Shown: piece by piece, positions 26,014 through 35,698 of the stretch | Numbering within the stretch: the first letter of the stretch is position 1 | How the letters are laid out: every line of letters starts with the position of its first letter | The notes under the pieces: model-generated | What the model was told of the DNA's origin: nothing | Seen by the model: the letters and a program-made list of their open reading frames with translations, nothing else | Databases searched by the model: none | Source of the DNA: Polyangiaceae bacterium | Lineage (GTDB): Bacteria > Myxococcota_A > Polyangia > Polyangiales > Polyangiaceae | DNA length: 64,000 nt | NCBI GenBank assembly: GCA_022842465.1 | Contig: JALHPN010000001.1 | Location: 1-64,000, forward strand | Direction of reading: 5' to 3' | Position numbers and translations under genes: made by a program

Positions 26014-27117
26014 GTGAAAGGAGGGCTAGGGAACGGGATCGCGGTCCTCGCTCTCCTCGGGAGCATGGCCACGTCACGCGTCGCTCGCGGCGACGACGCG
26101 GGGGCGGCGGTCTCGCCCGTGCCTCGATCGCCTCTCGCCGTCGGGGCGGCGTTCGTGCCCGGCCTCGCGCTCCACGGGAGCGGGAGCTGGGTGGCAGGGC
26201 GGTGCTCGACGGCGCTCCGTCTCCTCGCGGCGGAGGGGATCGGCCTCGGCCTCCTGGGCGGCGGTCTCGCGGGGCTCGCCGCCTCCGGAGCCTCCCGGCG
26301 GCTCGTCGCGCCGCTCGCGCTCGTGTCGATCACGGGCGCCGCGCTCTTCACCGTCAGCGCGCTCGCCGATCTGTACGCCGTGCTCGGGCCGCGCGGGGAG
26401 GGGGGGCCGGCGCCCCTCCGGACGCTGCCGTGGCTCGAGACGCGCGCCGGGCTCTTCGGCGTGAACGATCCGACGATGCGGAGCGACATGTTCACGATGG
26501 TCGGGAGCGACGTTCGGCACGGGCCGTTCCGTCTCTCGCCGAGCGCCTGGTTCGGCGGCGGGGACGCGACGCGGCGGCTCCGTCTCGAAGGGGCGTATCG
26601 ATTCGCCGGACCGACGACCGTCCGTGCGCCGGCCCTCGCCCCGGAGCCGTCGTCCGTCGAGCTGGAGCTCGCGCTGACGAATCACGATCTCCGCCGCGAG
26701 GACGTCTCGCGCACCACCGGCGAGATCTGGGTGGCGGGTCGCTACGCGATGGCGAACGTCGCGCGCGAGCTGCGCGGCTCCTTCGCCGAGGGCGCCGCCG
26801 GACTCGGGCTGGCCTCCGTCCGGCACGTTCGGTCGACGGACACCGACACGCTCCTCCTCGCGCGCTTCGGGTACGGCTTCTTCCTCGGCTCGCCGTCGCT
26901 CTCCCGCGGTGACGTGACGGCCTTCTACGAGCACCGCCGCGACGGACTCGTCGGCGGAATGAAGATCCCGGGCATCGGCGCCGGCTATCTCGGCTCCGTC
27001 GGTGCACGCGCGCGCGTCTACCTCGACGATCGCTTCGGCGTCGCGGTCGAGGCGCACGCGGGCGCCGCGACGATGGCGGGCGCGTCGCTCGTCTTCCGAG
27101 AGGGGGCGGCGCCGTGA
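26014..27117 (+). CDS. Secreted or outer-membrane protein of unknown function
   Basis: 367 aa from a GTG start. A signal peptide runs to about residue 25. Hydrophobic helices follow (about 40-125), then about 240 residues with alternating short strands and many Gly/aromatic positions, as in outer-membrane beta-barrels. A GGAG-like site is not evident, and GTG 26014 is chosen for the signal peptide that follows. Its stop overlaps the start of the metallophosphoesterase gene (ATGA-type overlap), so the two are coupled. Confidence 0.65.
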   Translation: MKGGLGNGIAVLALLGSMATSRVARGDDAGAAVSPVPRSPLAVGAAFVPGLALHGSGSWVAGRCSTALRLLAAEGIGLGLLGGGLAGLAASGASRRLVAPLALVSITGAALFTVSALADLYAVLGPRGEGGPAPLRTLPWLETRAGLFGVNDPTMRSDMFTMVGSDVRHGPFRLSPSAWFGGGDATRRLRLEGAYRFAGPTTVRAPALAPEPSSVELELALTNHDLRREDVSRTTGEIWVAGRYAMANVARELRGSFAEGAAGLGLASVRHVRSTDTDTLLLARFGYGFFLGSPSLSRGDVTAFYEHRRDGLVGGMKIPGIGAGYLGSVGARARVYLDDRFGVAVEAHAGAATMAGASLVFREGAAP

Positions 27118-28225
27118 GCCCGAGGCCAGCGAGAGCGGGCGTTCTCCTCGTCGCGCTGCTCGGCTCGTGCATCGACGTGGCCGACGAGCGTGTCGTCCGC
27201 GATCTCGCGGTCGGGCACGCGGAGAGCGGCGCGATCCGCGTCGACGTCGACGAGGGCGCAGCCGTGGTCCGCGCCCTCGCGCCGGGCGCGCTCCACCTCC
27301 GCGCGAACGCGCCCGAGCTGCGCGCTTCGGTGGCAGGCCTCGGTGGAGGGGCCGTCGTCCGGATCCAGAACGTGCTCCCTGACGCGGAGCTCGTCGTGAA
27401 CGACGAGGCCGGCGCACCGGTCGCCGTCACGCGTCTCCCCGGCGCCGTCGCCACCGACCGCTCCTGGTCGCTCCCCGCCCTCGACACGTCGCGTCTCGTG
27501 CTGCGGCTCGTCGCCCCGGACGCCGCGCAGGTGAGTCCCTTCCGCTTCGCGGTCTACGGCGACGTGCAGGACGCGATCGATCGCGTGCAGGACATCTACG
27601 GGCGGATGAACGAGGAGCCCGACGTGCGCTTCGCGCTCCTCGTCGGCGACCTCACCGAGCGCGGAGGGGACGACGAGCTCGAACGCTTCGCGCGCGAGCT
27701 CGAGCCCCTTCGTCTCCCCGTCTACACGACCCTCGGCAACCACGAGCTCGGCAAGAGCAACGGCGATCCGGGCTATCACCGCTGGTTCGGTCGCGGCAGC
27801 TTCCGCTTCGTCTTCCGCGGCGTGCAGTTCACGATGCTCGACTCGGCGAGCGCGACGCTCGCGCCGCAGGTCTACGACTGGCTCGACGGCTGGCTCGCCG
27901 AGGGGGCCGCACGAGCCCACGTCGTGGGGATGCACATCCCGCCCGTCGATCCGGTGGGCGTCCGGAGCGGATCGTTCGCGAGCCGTGCCGAGGCCGACAA
28001 GCTCCTCGCCAGGCTCTCCCGCGGCAACGTCGACCTCACGGTCTACGGACACGTGCACTCCTACTACGCGTTCGCGAACGCCGGGGGATTCCCGCCTTCA
28101 TCACGGGCGGCGGCGGCGCGATCCCCGAGCGGATGGATGGCGTCGGGCGCCACTTCCTCGTCTTCGACGTCGATCCCGCGACGCAGCGCCTGACGTCCAC
28201 GCTCGTCCGCGTCGACGTGGACTAG
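27114..28225 (+). pseudogene. Calcineurin-like metallophosphoesterase lipoprotein with a 1-base frameshift
   Basis: A lipoprotein signal ends LGSC. The metal-binding motifs are in order: [29 protein letters not shown] and YGHVHSYY. After FANAGG the frame slips in a run of five G at 28083-28087. The next frame continues as [18 protein letters not shown] and ends [11 protein letters not shown] at TAG 28223-28225, the expected family end. Without correction the protein stops at 28193 with an unrelated tail. A missing G is a likely sequencing error, but a real mutation cannot be excluded. All catalytic residues lie before the slip. Confidence 0.8.
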
Positions 28226-28288
28226 TCCAGGAGGTCGGCCCTGGCGGGAAGGTTTCGGGGCACGCAGCCGTACGCTACGCGGCCTGCC

Positions 28289-28879
28289 ATGAGCCAGATT
28301 CCATCCCACGAAGCCTATCGTCACGGCGCGCCGCGGCCGGCCTGCAGCAGCTGCGGTGGCGAGCCCGGCGCCGCGCCTCACGTCGCGCCGCAAGGACACG
28401 CGTTCTGCGCCCCGTGCTTTCACGCGATCCAGCAGCGTGCCGCGAACGCGAGAGCCGCCGCTGCAGGTCCGCAGACGGCCTTCTACCTCGGCGACCAGTC
28501 CTCGCTCGACGCGGGCGCACAGCGTGACGTCGACGCGCGCCTTCTCCGGCGGTGTGCCGCCTGTCGTGCCCACGCCGTGGAGGTCGTCCACGTCACCTTC
28601 CACTACGTGAACGCCATCACGTCGGGGCGCACCTACGAGCATCGCTGCGCGGCGTGCTCGACGACGTTCTACACGGAGAGCCTCTGGCGCTCGATGCTGG
28701 AGGTCGGGTCGGGGTGCTTCGCGGCCGTGGCCGGCGCGGTCATGCTCGTCTCCCATCCCTCGACCTGGATCGGCTGGGTCATCGTGCTCCTGCTCCCCGT
28801 GGGCCTCTGGATGATGGGCTCCTCGGCCAAACGGATCGTCGCTCGGTTGAGGAACCCGCCGGTCCCGCGGCTCGGCTGA
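28289..28879 (+). CDS. Zinc-ribbon membrane protein, unknown function
   Basis: 196 aa. Four Cys pairs (CSSC, CAPC, CAAC, CAAC) could bind two zinc ions in the first 140 residues. Two adjacent hydrophobic segments (about 148-180) then span the membrane, and a short basic tail follows. Architecture resembles the smaller protein at 4376-4804. No enzyme motif is seen. Confidence 0.72.
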   Translation: MSQIPSHEAYRHGAPRPACSSCGGEPGAAPHVAPQGHAFCAPCFHAIQQRAANARAAAAGPQTAFYLGDQSSLDAGAQRDVDARLLRRCAACRAHAVEVVHVTFHYVNAITSGRTYEHRCAACSTTFYTESLWRSMLEVGSGCFAAVAGAVMLVSHPSTWIGWVIVLLLPVGLWMMGSSAKRIVARLRNPPVPRLG

Positions 28880-29022
28880 CGCGACGTTCGCTCGGATCGA
28901 TCCCGTCTCGCGTTTCCCCTCTCGGTCTGCGAACGAACCTCGCGCCGGTCTCGCCGGAAGCCACGGTCGACCTCGCGGGGTGGCCTCGGTTTCGCACATC
29001 GGTCCGCTCGGAGGCCGACATC

Positions 29023-29616
29023 ATGGCGAAGCTCGACGGGAAGAAGGTCGCGATCGTGGTCACGGACGGGTTCGAGCAGGTGGAGCTCACCGGCCCCAGG
29101 ACGGCGCTCGAAGAGGAGGGGGCGGAGACGGTCATCGTGTCGCCGAAGGCCGACCACGTGAAGGGCTGGAACCACACCGAGTGGGGCGAGAGATTCGACG
29201 TGGATGTCGTGATCGGCGAGGCGGACCCGAGCGACTACGACGCGCTCGTCCTGCCCGGCGGGCAGATGAATCCGGACAAGCTCCGCCTCGAACCCGAGGT
29301 GATCGCCTTCGTGAAGAGCTTCTTCGACGAGGGGAAGCCCGTCGGTGCGATCTGCCACGGCCCGTGGCTGCTCATCGACGCGGGGGTCGCGGAGGGCCGG
29401 CGGATGACGGCCTGGCCGTCGATCCGGATCGACCTCCGCAACGCCGGCGCAGAGGTCGTCGACGAGGAGGTCGTGGTCGATCGCGGTCTCGTCACGAGCA
29501 GGAACCCCGATGACATCCCGGCGTTCTCGGCGAAGCTCATCGAAGAGATCGCGGAGGGCGGCCACGACGAGCCTCGTGTCAGCCGTGGGTCTCGGAGCGG
29601 ACTCGGCGCGCCGTGA
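29023..29616 (+). CDS. PfpI/DJ-1-family class I glutamine-amidotransferase-like protein
   Basis: 197 aa. The nucleophile elbow GAICHGPW gives Cys111-His112, and Glu18 in GFEQVEL is the family acid. YDALVLPGG (72-80) precedes them. Members of this group (PfpI, YhbO, YfkM) act as stress proteins, with reported glyoxalase/deglycase or peptidase activity. The last 38 bases overlap the 3' end of rnhB on the other strand, so the final 12 residues are probably dispensable. Confidence 0.88.
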   Translation: MAKLDGKKVAIVVTDGFEQVELTGPRTALEEEGAETVIVSPKADHVKGWNHTEWGERFDVDVVIGEADPSDYDALVLPGGQMNPDKLRLEPEVIAFVKSFFDEGKPVGAICHGPWLLIDAGVAEGRRMTAWPSIRIDLRNAGAEVVDEEVVVDRGLVTSRNPDDIPAFSAKLIEEIAEGGHDEPRVSRGSRSGLGAP

Positions 29617-30457
29617 TCGGCAGCGGGACTCCGAGCTCTTCTGGACCTGCGACCGCGGCGTGGCCTCCATCGGCGTGCAGCGGCGGAAGGCCGAGCGCCT
29701 CGCGGACGGGCCCGAACGAGCGCCTGTGGACGTCGCACGCGCCGTGCTCGCGGAGCGCGGCGAGGTGCGCCTTGACCGGATAGCCCTTGTGCTTGGCGAA
29801 GCCGTAGGCAGGGTGGCGCGCGTCGAGCTCGCGCATGACCGCGTCGCGTGACGTCTTGGCGAGGATCGACGCCGCGGCGATGGAGAGGCTCCGCGCGTCA
29901 CCCTTCACGATGCGCTCCTGGGGACAGGGGATCTCCGGGATCTTCCTCGCGTCGACGAGGACCTTCTCCGGGGCGACGCCGAGGCCCTCGACCGCGCGGC
30001 GCATGGCGAGGAGGCCCGCCCAGTAGATGTTGATCGCGTCGATCTCCTCGACCGCGGCCCATCCGACCGCCCAGGCCACCGCCTCCCTCCGGATGACCTC
30101 GGCGAGGCGCTCTCGCTCGCGCGCGTCGAGCTTCTTCGAGTCGTCGACCCCGACGAGCCGCGTCCCCGGCGCGAGCACGACCGCGCCGGCGTAGACGGGA
30201 CCGGCGAGCGGGCTCATGCCCGCCTCGTCCACGCCGGCGACGTGCACGAGGCCCTGGGACCAGCACGCCTGCTCGAAGCGCAGCATCTTGCGCAGGCGCT
30301 GCCCCTCGGACCGGTTCTCCGTGCGGCGCTTCGTGACGGCGACGAGGATCGCCTTCGCGCCAGAGCGCGGATCGCGGCGAAGCTCCGCTTCGACCTCGGC
30401 CGGGAGCGCCCTTCTGCCCTCCACGTAGCGCTTGCGGATCTCGTCGAGCGTCGGCAC
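29579..30457 (-). CDS. rnhB: Ribonuclease HII with N-terminal extension
   Basis: 292 aa; the catalytic domain begins near residue 70. [24 protein letters not shown] has the first Asp-Glu pair, [13 protein letters not shown] follows, and DARKIPEIP and [21 protein letters not shown] supply the later acidic residues. It removes ribonucleotides from DNA. The roughly 70-residue basic N-terminal extension is unusual. The start is GTG 30457, preceded by [15 protein letters not shown] replaces the common GVDEAGRGP, which may alter the 5'-side contact. Confidence 0.9.
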   Translation of the reverse strand: MPTLDEIRKRYVEGRRALPAEVEAELRRDPRSGAKAILVAVTKRRTENRSEGQRLRKMLRFEQACWSQGLVHVAGVDEAGMSPLAGPVYAGAVVLAPGTRLVGVDDSKKLDARERERLAEVIRREAVAWAVGWAAVEEIDAINIYWAGLLAMRRAVEGLGVAPEKVLVDARKIPEIPCPQERIVKGDARSLSIAAASILAKTSRDAVMRELDARHPAYGFAKHKGYPVKAHLAALREHGACDVHRRSFGPVREALGLPPLHADGGHAAVAGPEELGVPLPITARRVRSETHG

Positions 30458-30583
30458 CCCTCCCGAGTACCGTTGGCAGAGAGGATCCGCAAGCCGTCGA
30501 CCGGCGTCGCCTCCGATCCACCTTGCTCTCCTTCGTGACCGGGAGCGTCGTCGCCGCGGCCGGCGTCCGCTACGGTGCGGCGC

Positions 30584-32503
30584 ATGCGCGAAGGCCTCCG
30601 AGAGACGCTCGCCCGCTTCGGCTTCGACGGGCTCCGCCCCGGCCAGGAGCCCGTCATCGACGCGCTGCTCGAAGGCCGGAGCGCGCTCGCCGTCTTCCCG
30701 ACGGGGGGAGGGAAGTCGCTCTGTTACCAGCTCCCGGCGCTCCTCCTCGACGGAGTCACCGTGGTCGTCTCGCCGCTGCTCGCGCTGATGAAGGATCAGA
30801 TCGATTTCCTCGGCGCGCGGGGGATCCCGGCGGCGCGTCTCGACTCGTCCTTGTCCCTGGAGGACGCGCGCGAGGCGCAGCGGCGACTCCGCTCGGGGGA
30901 GACGAAGCTCCTCTACGTCGCGCCCGAGCGCTTCGCGAACGAGCGCTTCCTCACGCTCCTGCGCGAGCTCCCGATCGCGCTCTTCACGGTAGACGAAGCG
31001 CACTGCATCTCGGAGTGGGGGCACAACTTTCGACCCGACTATCTGAAGCTCGCCGAGACGGCGCGGTCGCTCGGCGCCGCGCGCGTGCTGGCCCTCACCG
31101 CCACCGCCACGCCGTCCGTCGCGAAGGACATCCAGCGCGCCTTCGCGATCGCCGACGAAGACGTCGTCGTGACGGGCTTTCATCGCCCGAACCTCGAGAC
31201 GTGGATGACGCCGGTACCGGCCGCCGAGCGTGACGAGCTCCTCGTGGCCAGACTGCGCGCGCGCTCACCGGGCCCGACGATCGCGTACGTCACGCTCCAG
31301 CGGACGGCGGAGGAGATCGCCCGTCTCCTGACCGAGGCCGGCTCGCCCGCGAGCGCCTACCACGCGGGGATGGAGCCCGAGGCTCGTGTCTCCGTCCAGG
31401 AGGCGTGGATGAAGAGCGATCGTGGCATCGTCGTCGCGACGATCGCGTTCGGGATGGGGATCGACAAGGCGAACGTCCGCTACGTGTACCACTACAACCT
31501 CGCGAAGAGCCTCGAGAGCTACAGCCAGGAGATCGGCCGCGCGGGGCGCGACGGAGAGCCGTCCATCGTGGAGATGTTCGCGAGCGAGGAGGACGTCCCC
31601 GTCCTCCAGAACTTCGCCTACGGCGATACGCCGACGGACGAGGCGCTCCGCGGTCTCGTGACCGAGATGCTCGCGGCGCCCGAGGTCGAGGTTAGCCTCT
31701 TCTCGCTCGGTGGGCGCCACGACGTGCGCCCGCTCGTCCTCCGGACCGTCCTCACGTACCTCGAGCTCGCTTGCGCGCTCCGTCAAGCGACGCCACGCTA
31801 CCGCGGCTACGAGGTGAAGCTCGCGCGGCCGCTCGACGCGATCCTCTCGGAGCTCCCCGCCGCGAGCGCGCGCTTCCTAGGTGATCTCCTCTCGGCGCGT
31901 GTCGCGAAGAAGGGTCGCGTCTGGTACGCGCTGGATCCGGACGTCGCGGCACAGAAGCTCGCGGAGCCGCGTGACCGTGTCCTCCGCGCCCTCGAGTACA
32001 TCGAGGAGAAGGGGTGGGCCGAGGTCCGGCCGAGCGATCTCGTCTACCGCTTCACCCGTCTCGTGCCCGAGGCGGACGCCGAGCGGCTCGCGACGATGCT
32101 CTCCGAACGGTTCGCTGCGCGCGAGGCGGCGGAGATCGCGCGGCTGGAGCAGGTGCTCTCCCTGGTTCACGCGACGGCGTGTCAGGGCGCCGCGCTCGCG
32201 CGTCACTTCGGCGAAGAGCTCCCCGGACCCTGCGGCCGCTGCTCCTTCTGTCGCACGGGCGTCACCCCCGCCCGCGCCCCCTCGCTCGCCACCAGCGCGG
32301 TCACGGACCCGGTCGATCGCGCGGCCTTCGCGGCCCTGCGCGACGCGCATCCGAGAGCGCTCGGGCACCCGCGCCAAGCCGCGCGCTTCCTCTGCGGTCT
32401 CCCGAGCCCGGCGACGACGCAAGCCAAGCTCGGACGCCATCGCCTGTTCGGCGCCGCGAGCACACGGCCCTTCGGCGGTGTCCTCGCGTGGTGCACGGCC
32501 TGA
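30584..32503 (+). CDS. recQ: RecQ-family ATP-dependent DNA helicase
   Basis: 639 aa. The RecQ order is complete: motif 0 ([13 protein letters not shown]), Walker A FPTGGGKS near residue 42, [27 protein letters not shown] (DEAH box and aromatic loop), TATATP, and motifs V-VI ([25 protein letters not shown]). The zinc region has [12 protein letters not shown] and CGRCSFC. The C-terminal 90 residues are not an obvious HRDC domain. A GTG at 30575 is an alternative start. RecQ unwinds forks and recombination intermediates. Confidence 0.92.
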   Translation: MREGLRETLARFGFDGLRPGQEPVIDALLEGRSALAVFPTGGGKSLCYQLPALLLDGVTVVVSPLLALMKDQIDFLGARGIPAARLDSSLSLEDAREAQRRLRSGETKLLYVAPERFANERFLTLLRELPIALFTVDEAHCISEWGHNFRPDYLKLAETARSLGAARVLALTATATPSVAKDIQRAFAIADEDVVVTGFHRPNLETWMTPVPAAERDELLVARLRARSPGPTIAYVTLQRTAEEIARLLTEAGSPASAYHAGMEPEARVSVQEAWMKSDRGIVVATIAFGMGIDKANVRYVYHYNLAKSLESYSQEIGRAGRDGEPSIVEMFASEEDVPVLQNFAYGDTPTDEALRGLVTEMLAAPEVEVSLFSLGGRHDVRPLVLRTVLTYLELACALRQATPRYRGYEVKLARPLDAILSELPAASARFLGDLLSARVAKKGRVWYALDPDVAAQKLAEPRDRVLRALEYIEEKGWAEVRPSDLVYRFTRLVPEADAERLATMLSERFAAREAAEIARLEQVLSLVHATACQGAALARHFGEELPGPCGRCSFCRTGVTPARAPSLATSAVTDPVDRAAFAALRDAHPRALGHPRQAARFLCGLPSPATTQAKLGRHRLFGAASTRPFGGVLAWCTA

Positions 32504-32510
32504 CCGACGA

Positions 32511-34376
32511 CTACCTCTTCCTCGAGGGCGGCGGGGCTGCCTTGGGGGCGGGCTTCGAGGAGGCGCCGGATTTGCCGACCTTCTTGCACGCGTCCTTGTC
32601 CTCGTACTCCTCGCAGGCCTTCTTCCAGATCTCGCGCGCCTTCTGCGGGTCCTTCGCCGTGCCGCGCCCAGCTGCGTAGTGGTCGGCGAGGATCTCGCAA
32701 CTGTTCCACGAGCCGCCGCCGTCGCAGTCGGCCTTGTAGAGCGTGAAGACGAGCTTGTCGTCCTTGCCCATCGCCTTCGCGGTCTCGGCGGCGAGGAAGC
32801 AGCCGTCGATGACGACGCCTGGCCTGCAGAGGCGCGAGGCGATCGCCAGCGCACGTGCGTCGTCCTTCGGTGAACCGTCGTGCCCCTCGTGGAGGACGTC
32901 GGCGAGGTCCAGACAGTTGTCCGTGACCCCTCCATCGCAGGAGCGCTCGAGGAGCGCGAGCGACGTCGCGAAGTCCTGCTTCACGCCGTGGCCGCTTCGC
33001 AGGTTGTACGACGCGCTCGAGCAGCCCTCCGCGCTCCCGAGCTTGCAGGCTCGAACGTAGGCGCGGTGGGAGGCGGCGAGGTCCTGGAAGTGCGGGAACT
33101 CTACGGAGGTGTCGAGGATGCTCCCGAGCTGCTCGCAGCTCTCGGCCGAGCCGTTGTCGCAACCCTTCGTCGCCGCGGCGAGCGACTCGCGCCAGAGCGG
33201 CTCGAACTTCGCCGTGAATTGCGCGTCCGCCTCTCGCTCGGTCTTCGCGTCCTGCGCGAGCGGGCTCGTGTAGAGCGCCTGCGCGCCGCAGCCGTCGGCG
33301 AAGCCGAGGTCGCACGCCTTCTTGTAGACGGCGGCGCGCTCGAGCGGCAGCGTCGACTTGCCGAGCCGCGTCGCGACGTTGTAGCAGGACTCGGCGCTAC
33401 CCTTCTCGCACTGTTCCGCGCACTCCGCGCGGTTCTTCGGGTCGCAGACGTGAGGGAGATCGGACTGCCGCGTGCACGTCTCGTTCGCGAACACGAACCC
33501 CTCGGGGCACGGGTTTTCGACCTCGGCCGCGACGGCGTCCTTGTCTCTCGCTCTATCCTTCGCCTTGCCGTGATCGGCGCTCTTCTTGGGCGTCTTGTGC
33601 GCGAGCGCCTCCGCCGGCGTGTCCCCCCCCTTCAGCGGCTGGAGCTCCAGGCGGAGCGGCGCGTGGCACTCCTCCGGCGGCTTCTCCGAATCGGCCCGTG
33701 ACGTGAGGCAGGCCGCGAGCGAGCCGTCGCTCGCGTTGTCGAGCCTCTCGCTCTCGCTCTTGGCGCTCGCGCCCATCTTGAACATCTCGGCGACCGCGGC
33801 CACCTTCCCGAGCGAGCCCCGCCGCATCGAGAACGCGCCGAGGGAGGCGCTGGCGACGTAGTGCGTCGCGCCCTCGCAAGGGCCTTCGAGCTCCTTTCGA
33901 TCCGGGTTCGTGAGGACGACGGAGCTCTGGCCGATCGTGACGGTCGCGAGGTCGATCGTGCGCCCGCTCGTCAGCTCGCCAGAGACCTTGCCGCCGCTGA
34001 AGGGCAGATTGGCGGCGACGTCGTCGCGGCTCTTGAGCTGGATCACGCGCTCTTTCCGCTGGACTCCTGCGAACTCGTAAGCGCTGCTCGGCGCCTTGCA
34101 TCCGTTGAGGACCCGGATCGACGCACAGTCGTACGCGACGATGACGGCGCCCTTCTTCGCGAGGGCCGCCTCGAGCGAGCCGCGCGCGGCGTCGTCGAGG
34201 TCGACGATGTACGGCTGCGCGATGGCCGCCCTACCGCTGCACGAAGGAGCGGATCCGCCGAGCGCGTCCTTGCCCGTGAAGTCGGGCGGTCGGACCTTGT
34301 CGCCGACGCCGCCTCCACAGGCCGCGACGCCGATGCCGAGACCGAGCACGACTCCCCGCACGATGGCACGCCTCAT
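32511..34376 (-). CDS. Sel1-repeat, Cys-rich lipoprotein
   Basis: 621 aa. The lipoprotein signal ends VAAC (Cys19) and an AGGAGG site precedes ATG 34376. The N-terminal 200 residues contain a surface domain with no recognised family. From about residue 320 come Sel1/TPR-like repeats with paired cysteines (for example GSAESCYNVA, GFADGCGAQA, GSAESCEQLG, GSAEGCSSAS, DACKKVGK). Such repeats bind proteins, and Cys pairs brace adjacent helices. A Lys/Pro-rich tail ends it. It converges on recQ, 7 bp away. Confidence 0.85.
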   Translation of the reverse strand: MRRAIVRGVVLGLGIGVAACGGGVGDKVRPPDFTGKDALGGSAPSCSGRAAIAQPYIVDLDDAARGSLEAALAKKGAVIVAYDCASIRVLNGCKAPSSAYEFAGVQRKERVIQLKSRDDVAANLPFSGGKVSGELTSGRTIDLATVTIGQSSVVLTNPDRKELEGPCEGATHYVASASLGAFSMRRGSLGKVAAVAEMFKMGASAKSESERLDNASDGSLAACLTSRADSEKPPEECHAPLRLELQPLKGGDTPAEALAHKTPKKSADHGKAKDRARDKDAVAAEVENPCPEGFVFANETCTRQSDLPHVCDPKNRAECAEQCEKGSAESCYNVATRLGKSTLPLERAAVYKKACDLGFADGCGAQALYTSPLAQDAKTEREADAQFTAKFEPLWRESLAAATKGCDNGSAESCEQLGSILDTSVEFPHFQDLAASHRAYVRACKLGSAEGCSSASYNLRSGHGVKQDFATSLALLERSCDGGVTDNCLDLADVLHEGHDGSPKDDARALAIASRLCRPGVVIDGCFLAAETAKAMGKDDKLVFTLYKADCDGGGSWNSCEILADHYAAGRGTAKDPQKAREIWKKACEEYEDKDACKKVGKSGASSKPAPKAAPPPSRKR

Positions 34377-34510
34377 CCGGACCTCCTGGAGGACGCGCGG
34401 GTGCGCGTCCGTGTCGGGAGCCTCCAGCAAGGTCCGTACGCGGCTGCGCGCGCCGCGCCGGCGCGCAGATCTCACGCAGTTCCAGGCGGAGGGTTCGCCG
34501 ACGTGCTCGC

Positions 34511-34532
34511 GGTCACGGTCACGGTCACGGTC
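34511..34532. repeat. Short GGTCAC tandem repeat
   Basis: GGTCAC is repeated three times plus a partial unit, with further GGTCAC copies at about 34544-34560. It lies in the gap between the Sel1 lipoprotein gene (start 34376) and the membrane protein gene ending at 34558. No coding role is seen in 34377-34557. Confidence 0.6.
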
Positions 34533-34557
34533 GCGCGCGCCGCGGTCACACCCGCGG

Positions 34558-35241
34558 TCACGCCTTCCGGCGTCGTCGTTCGACGTCGGCGTCGGGCTCT
34601 TCGTCGACGAGCTCGTAGGCCGGCTCCTCGCCGGTCGTCTCTGCCGTCTCGACGCGCACGGGGCCCTCGACTCGGTGGCGGACGACCGCGTCCTCCTCGA
34701 TCGCGCCTTCGCTCGCCGTCGCCTCCGCGTCGCCGAGGACCTTTCGGTCGCGGAGGGCGAGGACGACCGCCGTGGCGGTGATGGCCGCGAGGGCGAGCCC
34801 GTGGCTCGCGTACCAGGTCGGCCGGAGGGCGGGGAGGTTCCAGAAGAGCCAGGGCGCGAACATCTTCCACGCGAGGGCGAGCCCGGCGCCCGCGGAGCTC
34901 GCCACGCCCGCCGCGACGACGGCGGCTCCCCGGTCGAACTTCGCGAGGGCGCTCCACGACTTGAAGAGGGGCATCGCGCCGAGGAGGGCGAAGACGACGA
35001 AGAACGGCGGCGCCATGCCGAGCGCGAACGCCGACGCGAACCACGACGAGGCCGCCAGCGCGACCAGCAGGCCCCACGTCTTCTGGCGCATGGCCGCCCG
35101 CGCGCCGACGATCAGCGCGAGAGAGACGCCAATCGTGAGGACGCGATCGAAGGCCACGCTCCTGAGCAGCATCAGGAAGCCCACGAGCTGGGCCGTCCAG
35201 AGCGAAGAGCCGAGCCACGGGGGGAGCGGACGTCGAGCCAA
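34558..35241 (-). CDS. Membrane protein of unknown function
   Basis: About 227 aa. Five candidate membrane helices lie between residues 10 and 165 (such as LVGFLMLLRSV and FFVVFALLGA), followed by a roughly 60-residue acidic cytoplasmic tail ending in RRRR. The start is uncertain: TTG 35241 is used since it is preceded by GGTGG and lies just before the first helix. Upstream frame extension to 35547 reads through Arg-rich sequence that does not look coding. Confidence 0.6.
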   Translation of the reverse strand: MARRPLPPWLGSSLWTAQLVGFLMLLRSVAFDRVLTIGVSLALIVGARAAMRQKTWGLLVALAASSWFASAFALGMAPPFFVVFALLGAMPLFKSWSALAKFDRGAAVVAAGVASSAGAGLALAWKMFAPWLFWNLPALRPTWYASHGLALAAITATAVVLALRDRKVLGDAEATASEGAIEEDAVVRHRVEGPVRVETAETTGEEPAYELVDEEPDADVERRRRKA

Positions 35242-35313
35242 CGAAGACCACCGTAGGACACCGGTCGCGCATCGCAACCCGGAGGGTGTCTCAGGTGGTA
35301 CAGGCCGGATGCG

Positions 35314-35396
35314 CCTGGCCCGGGCCAGGGACCGCGGCCGACCGGAGCGCGAGAGAACAGGGTTTTTTCGGCACGAGCGCTTGGCATCGCTCGTGC
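35314..35396. repeat. Two inverted repeats in the gap 35242-35409
   Basis: CCTGGCCCGGGCCAGG (35314-35329) is a perfect 16-bp palindrome. GCACGAGCG (35371-35379) and CGCTCGTGC (35388-35396) form a 9-bp stem preceded by six T. Neither has the U-run of a terminator for the adjacent genes. They may be regulatory sites for the membrane protein gene or for the small gene at 35410. Confidence 0.5.
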
Positions 35397-35409
35397 TCCA
35401 GCTCGGAGC

Positions 35410-35595
35410 ATGAGCACGACGACGCCCTCCTCGCCCGATCCCCAGACGGTGACCTCGTTCGACGGCCACGAGGAGCGATGGTTCGCGCGGGGCGCGACCG
35501 TGACGCGTCCGTCGATGCGTCCGGCGCCGATGCCGCTCGCCACGCAAGGGATCGGCGACCGCGTCGCGGACGTCTGGTTCAAGCGCTGCCCCTGA
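35410..35595 (+). CDS. Small hypothetical protein
   Basis: 61 aa. Third codon positions are almost all G or C in this frame, as in the confirmed genes around it, which supports real coding. It starts MSTTTPSSPDPQTVTSF and ends DVWFKRCP. It has no signal peptide or membrane helix, and no family is recognised. Confidence 0.5.
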   Translation: MSTTTPSSPDPQTVTSFDGHEERWFARGATVTRPSMRPAPMPLATQGIGDRVADVWFKRCP

Positions 35596-35668
35596 GGTCC
35601 AGCCCCCGCGAAAGGTCGCTACGACGTCTCACCGCGTCGCCTCGTTCGCGCCGAGGTGTCGAGCCGTG

Positions 35669-35686
35669 TTAGAGCCCTTGCTCTAA
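35669..35686. promoter_or_regulatory. TTAGAGC-GCTCTAA inverted repeat before the VWA gene
   Basis: A 7-bp perfect inverted repeat with a 4-nt spacer lies 13 nt before the start of the VWA lipoprotein gene. It may be an operator or a leader hairpin; its A+T content stands out in this GC-rich region, and its right half contains a TCTAAA that could serve as a -10 element. Confidence 0.4.
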
Positions 35687-35698
35687 ACGAGGGCACCC

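Noticed and set aside
34511-34560. GGTCAC repeats as a CRISPR or origin repeat
   Set aside because: Units are 6 bp, without spacers or DnaA-box-like sequence.
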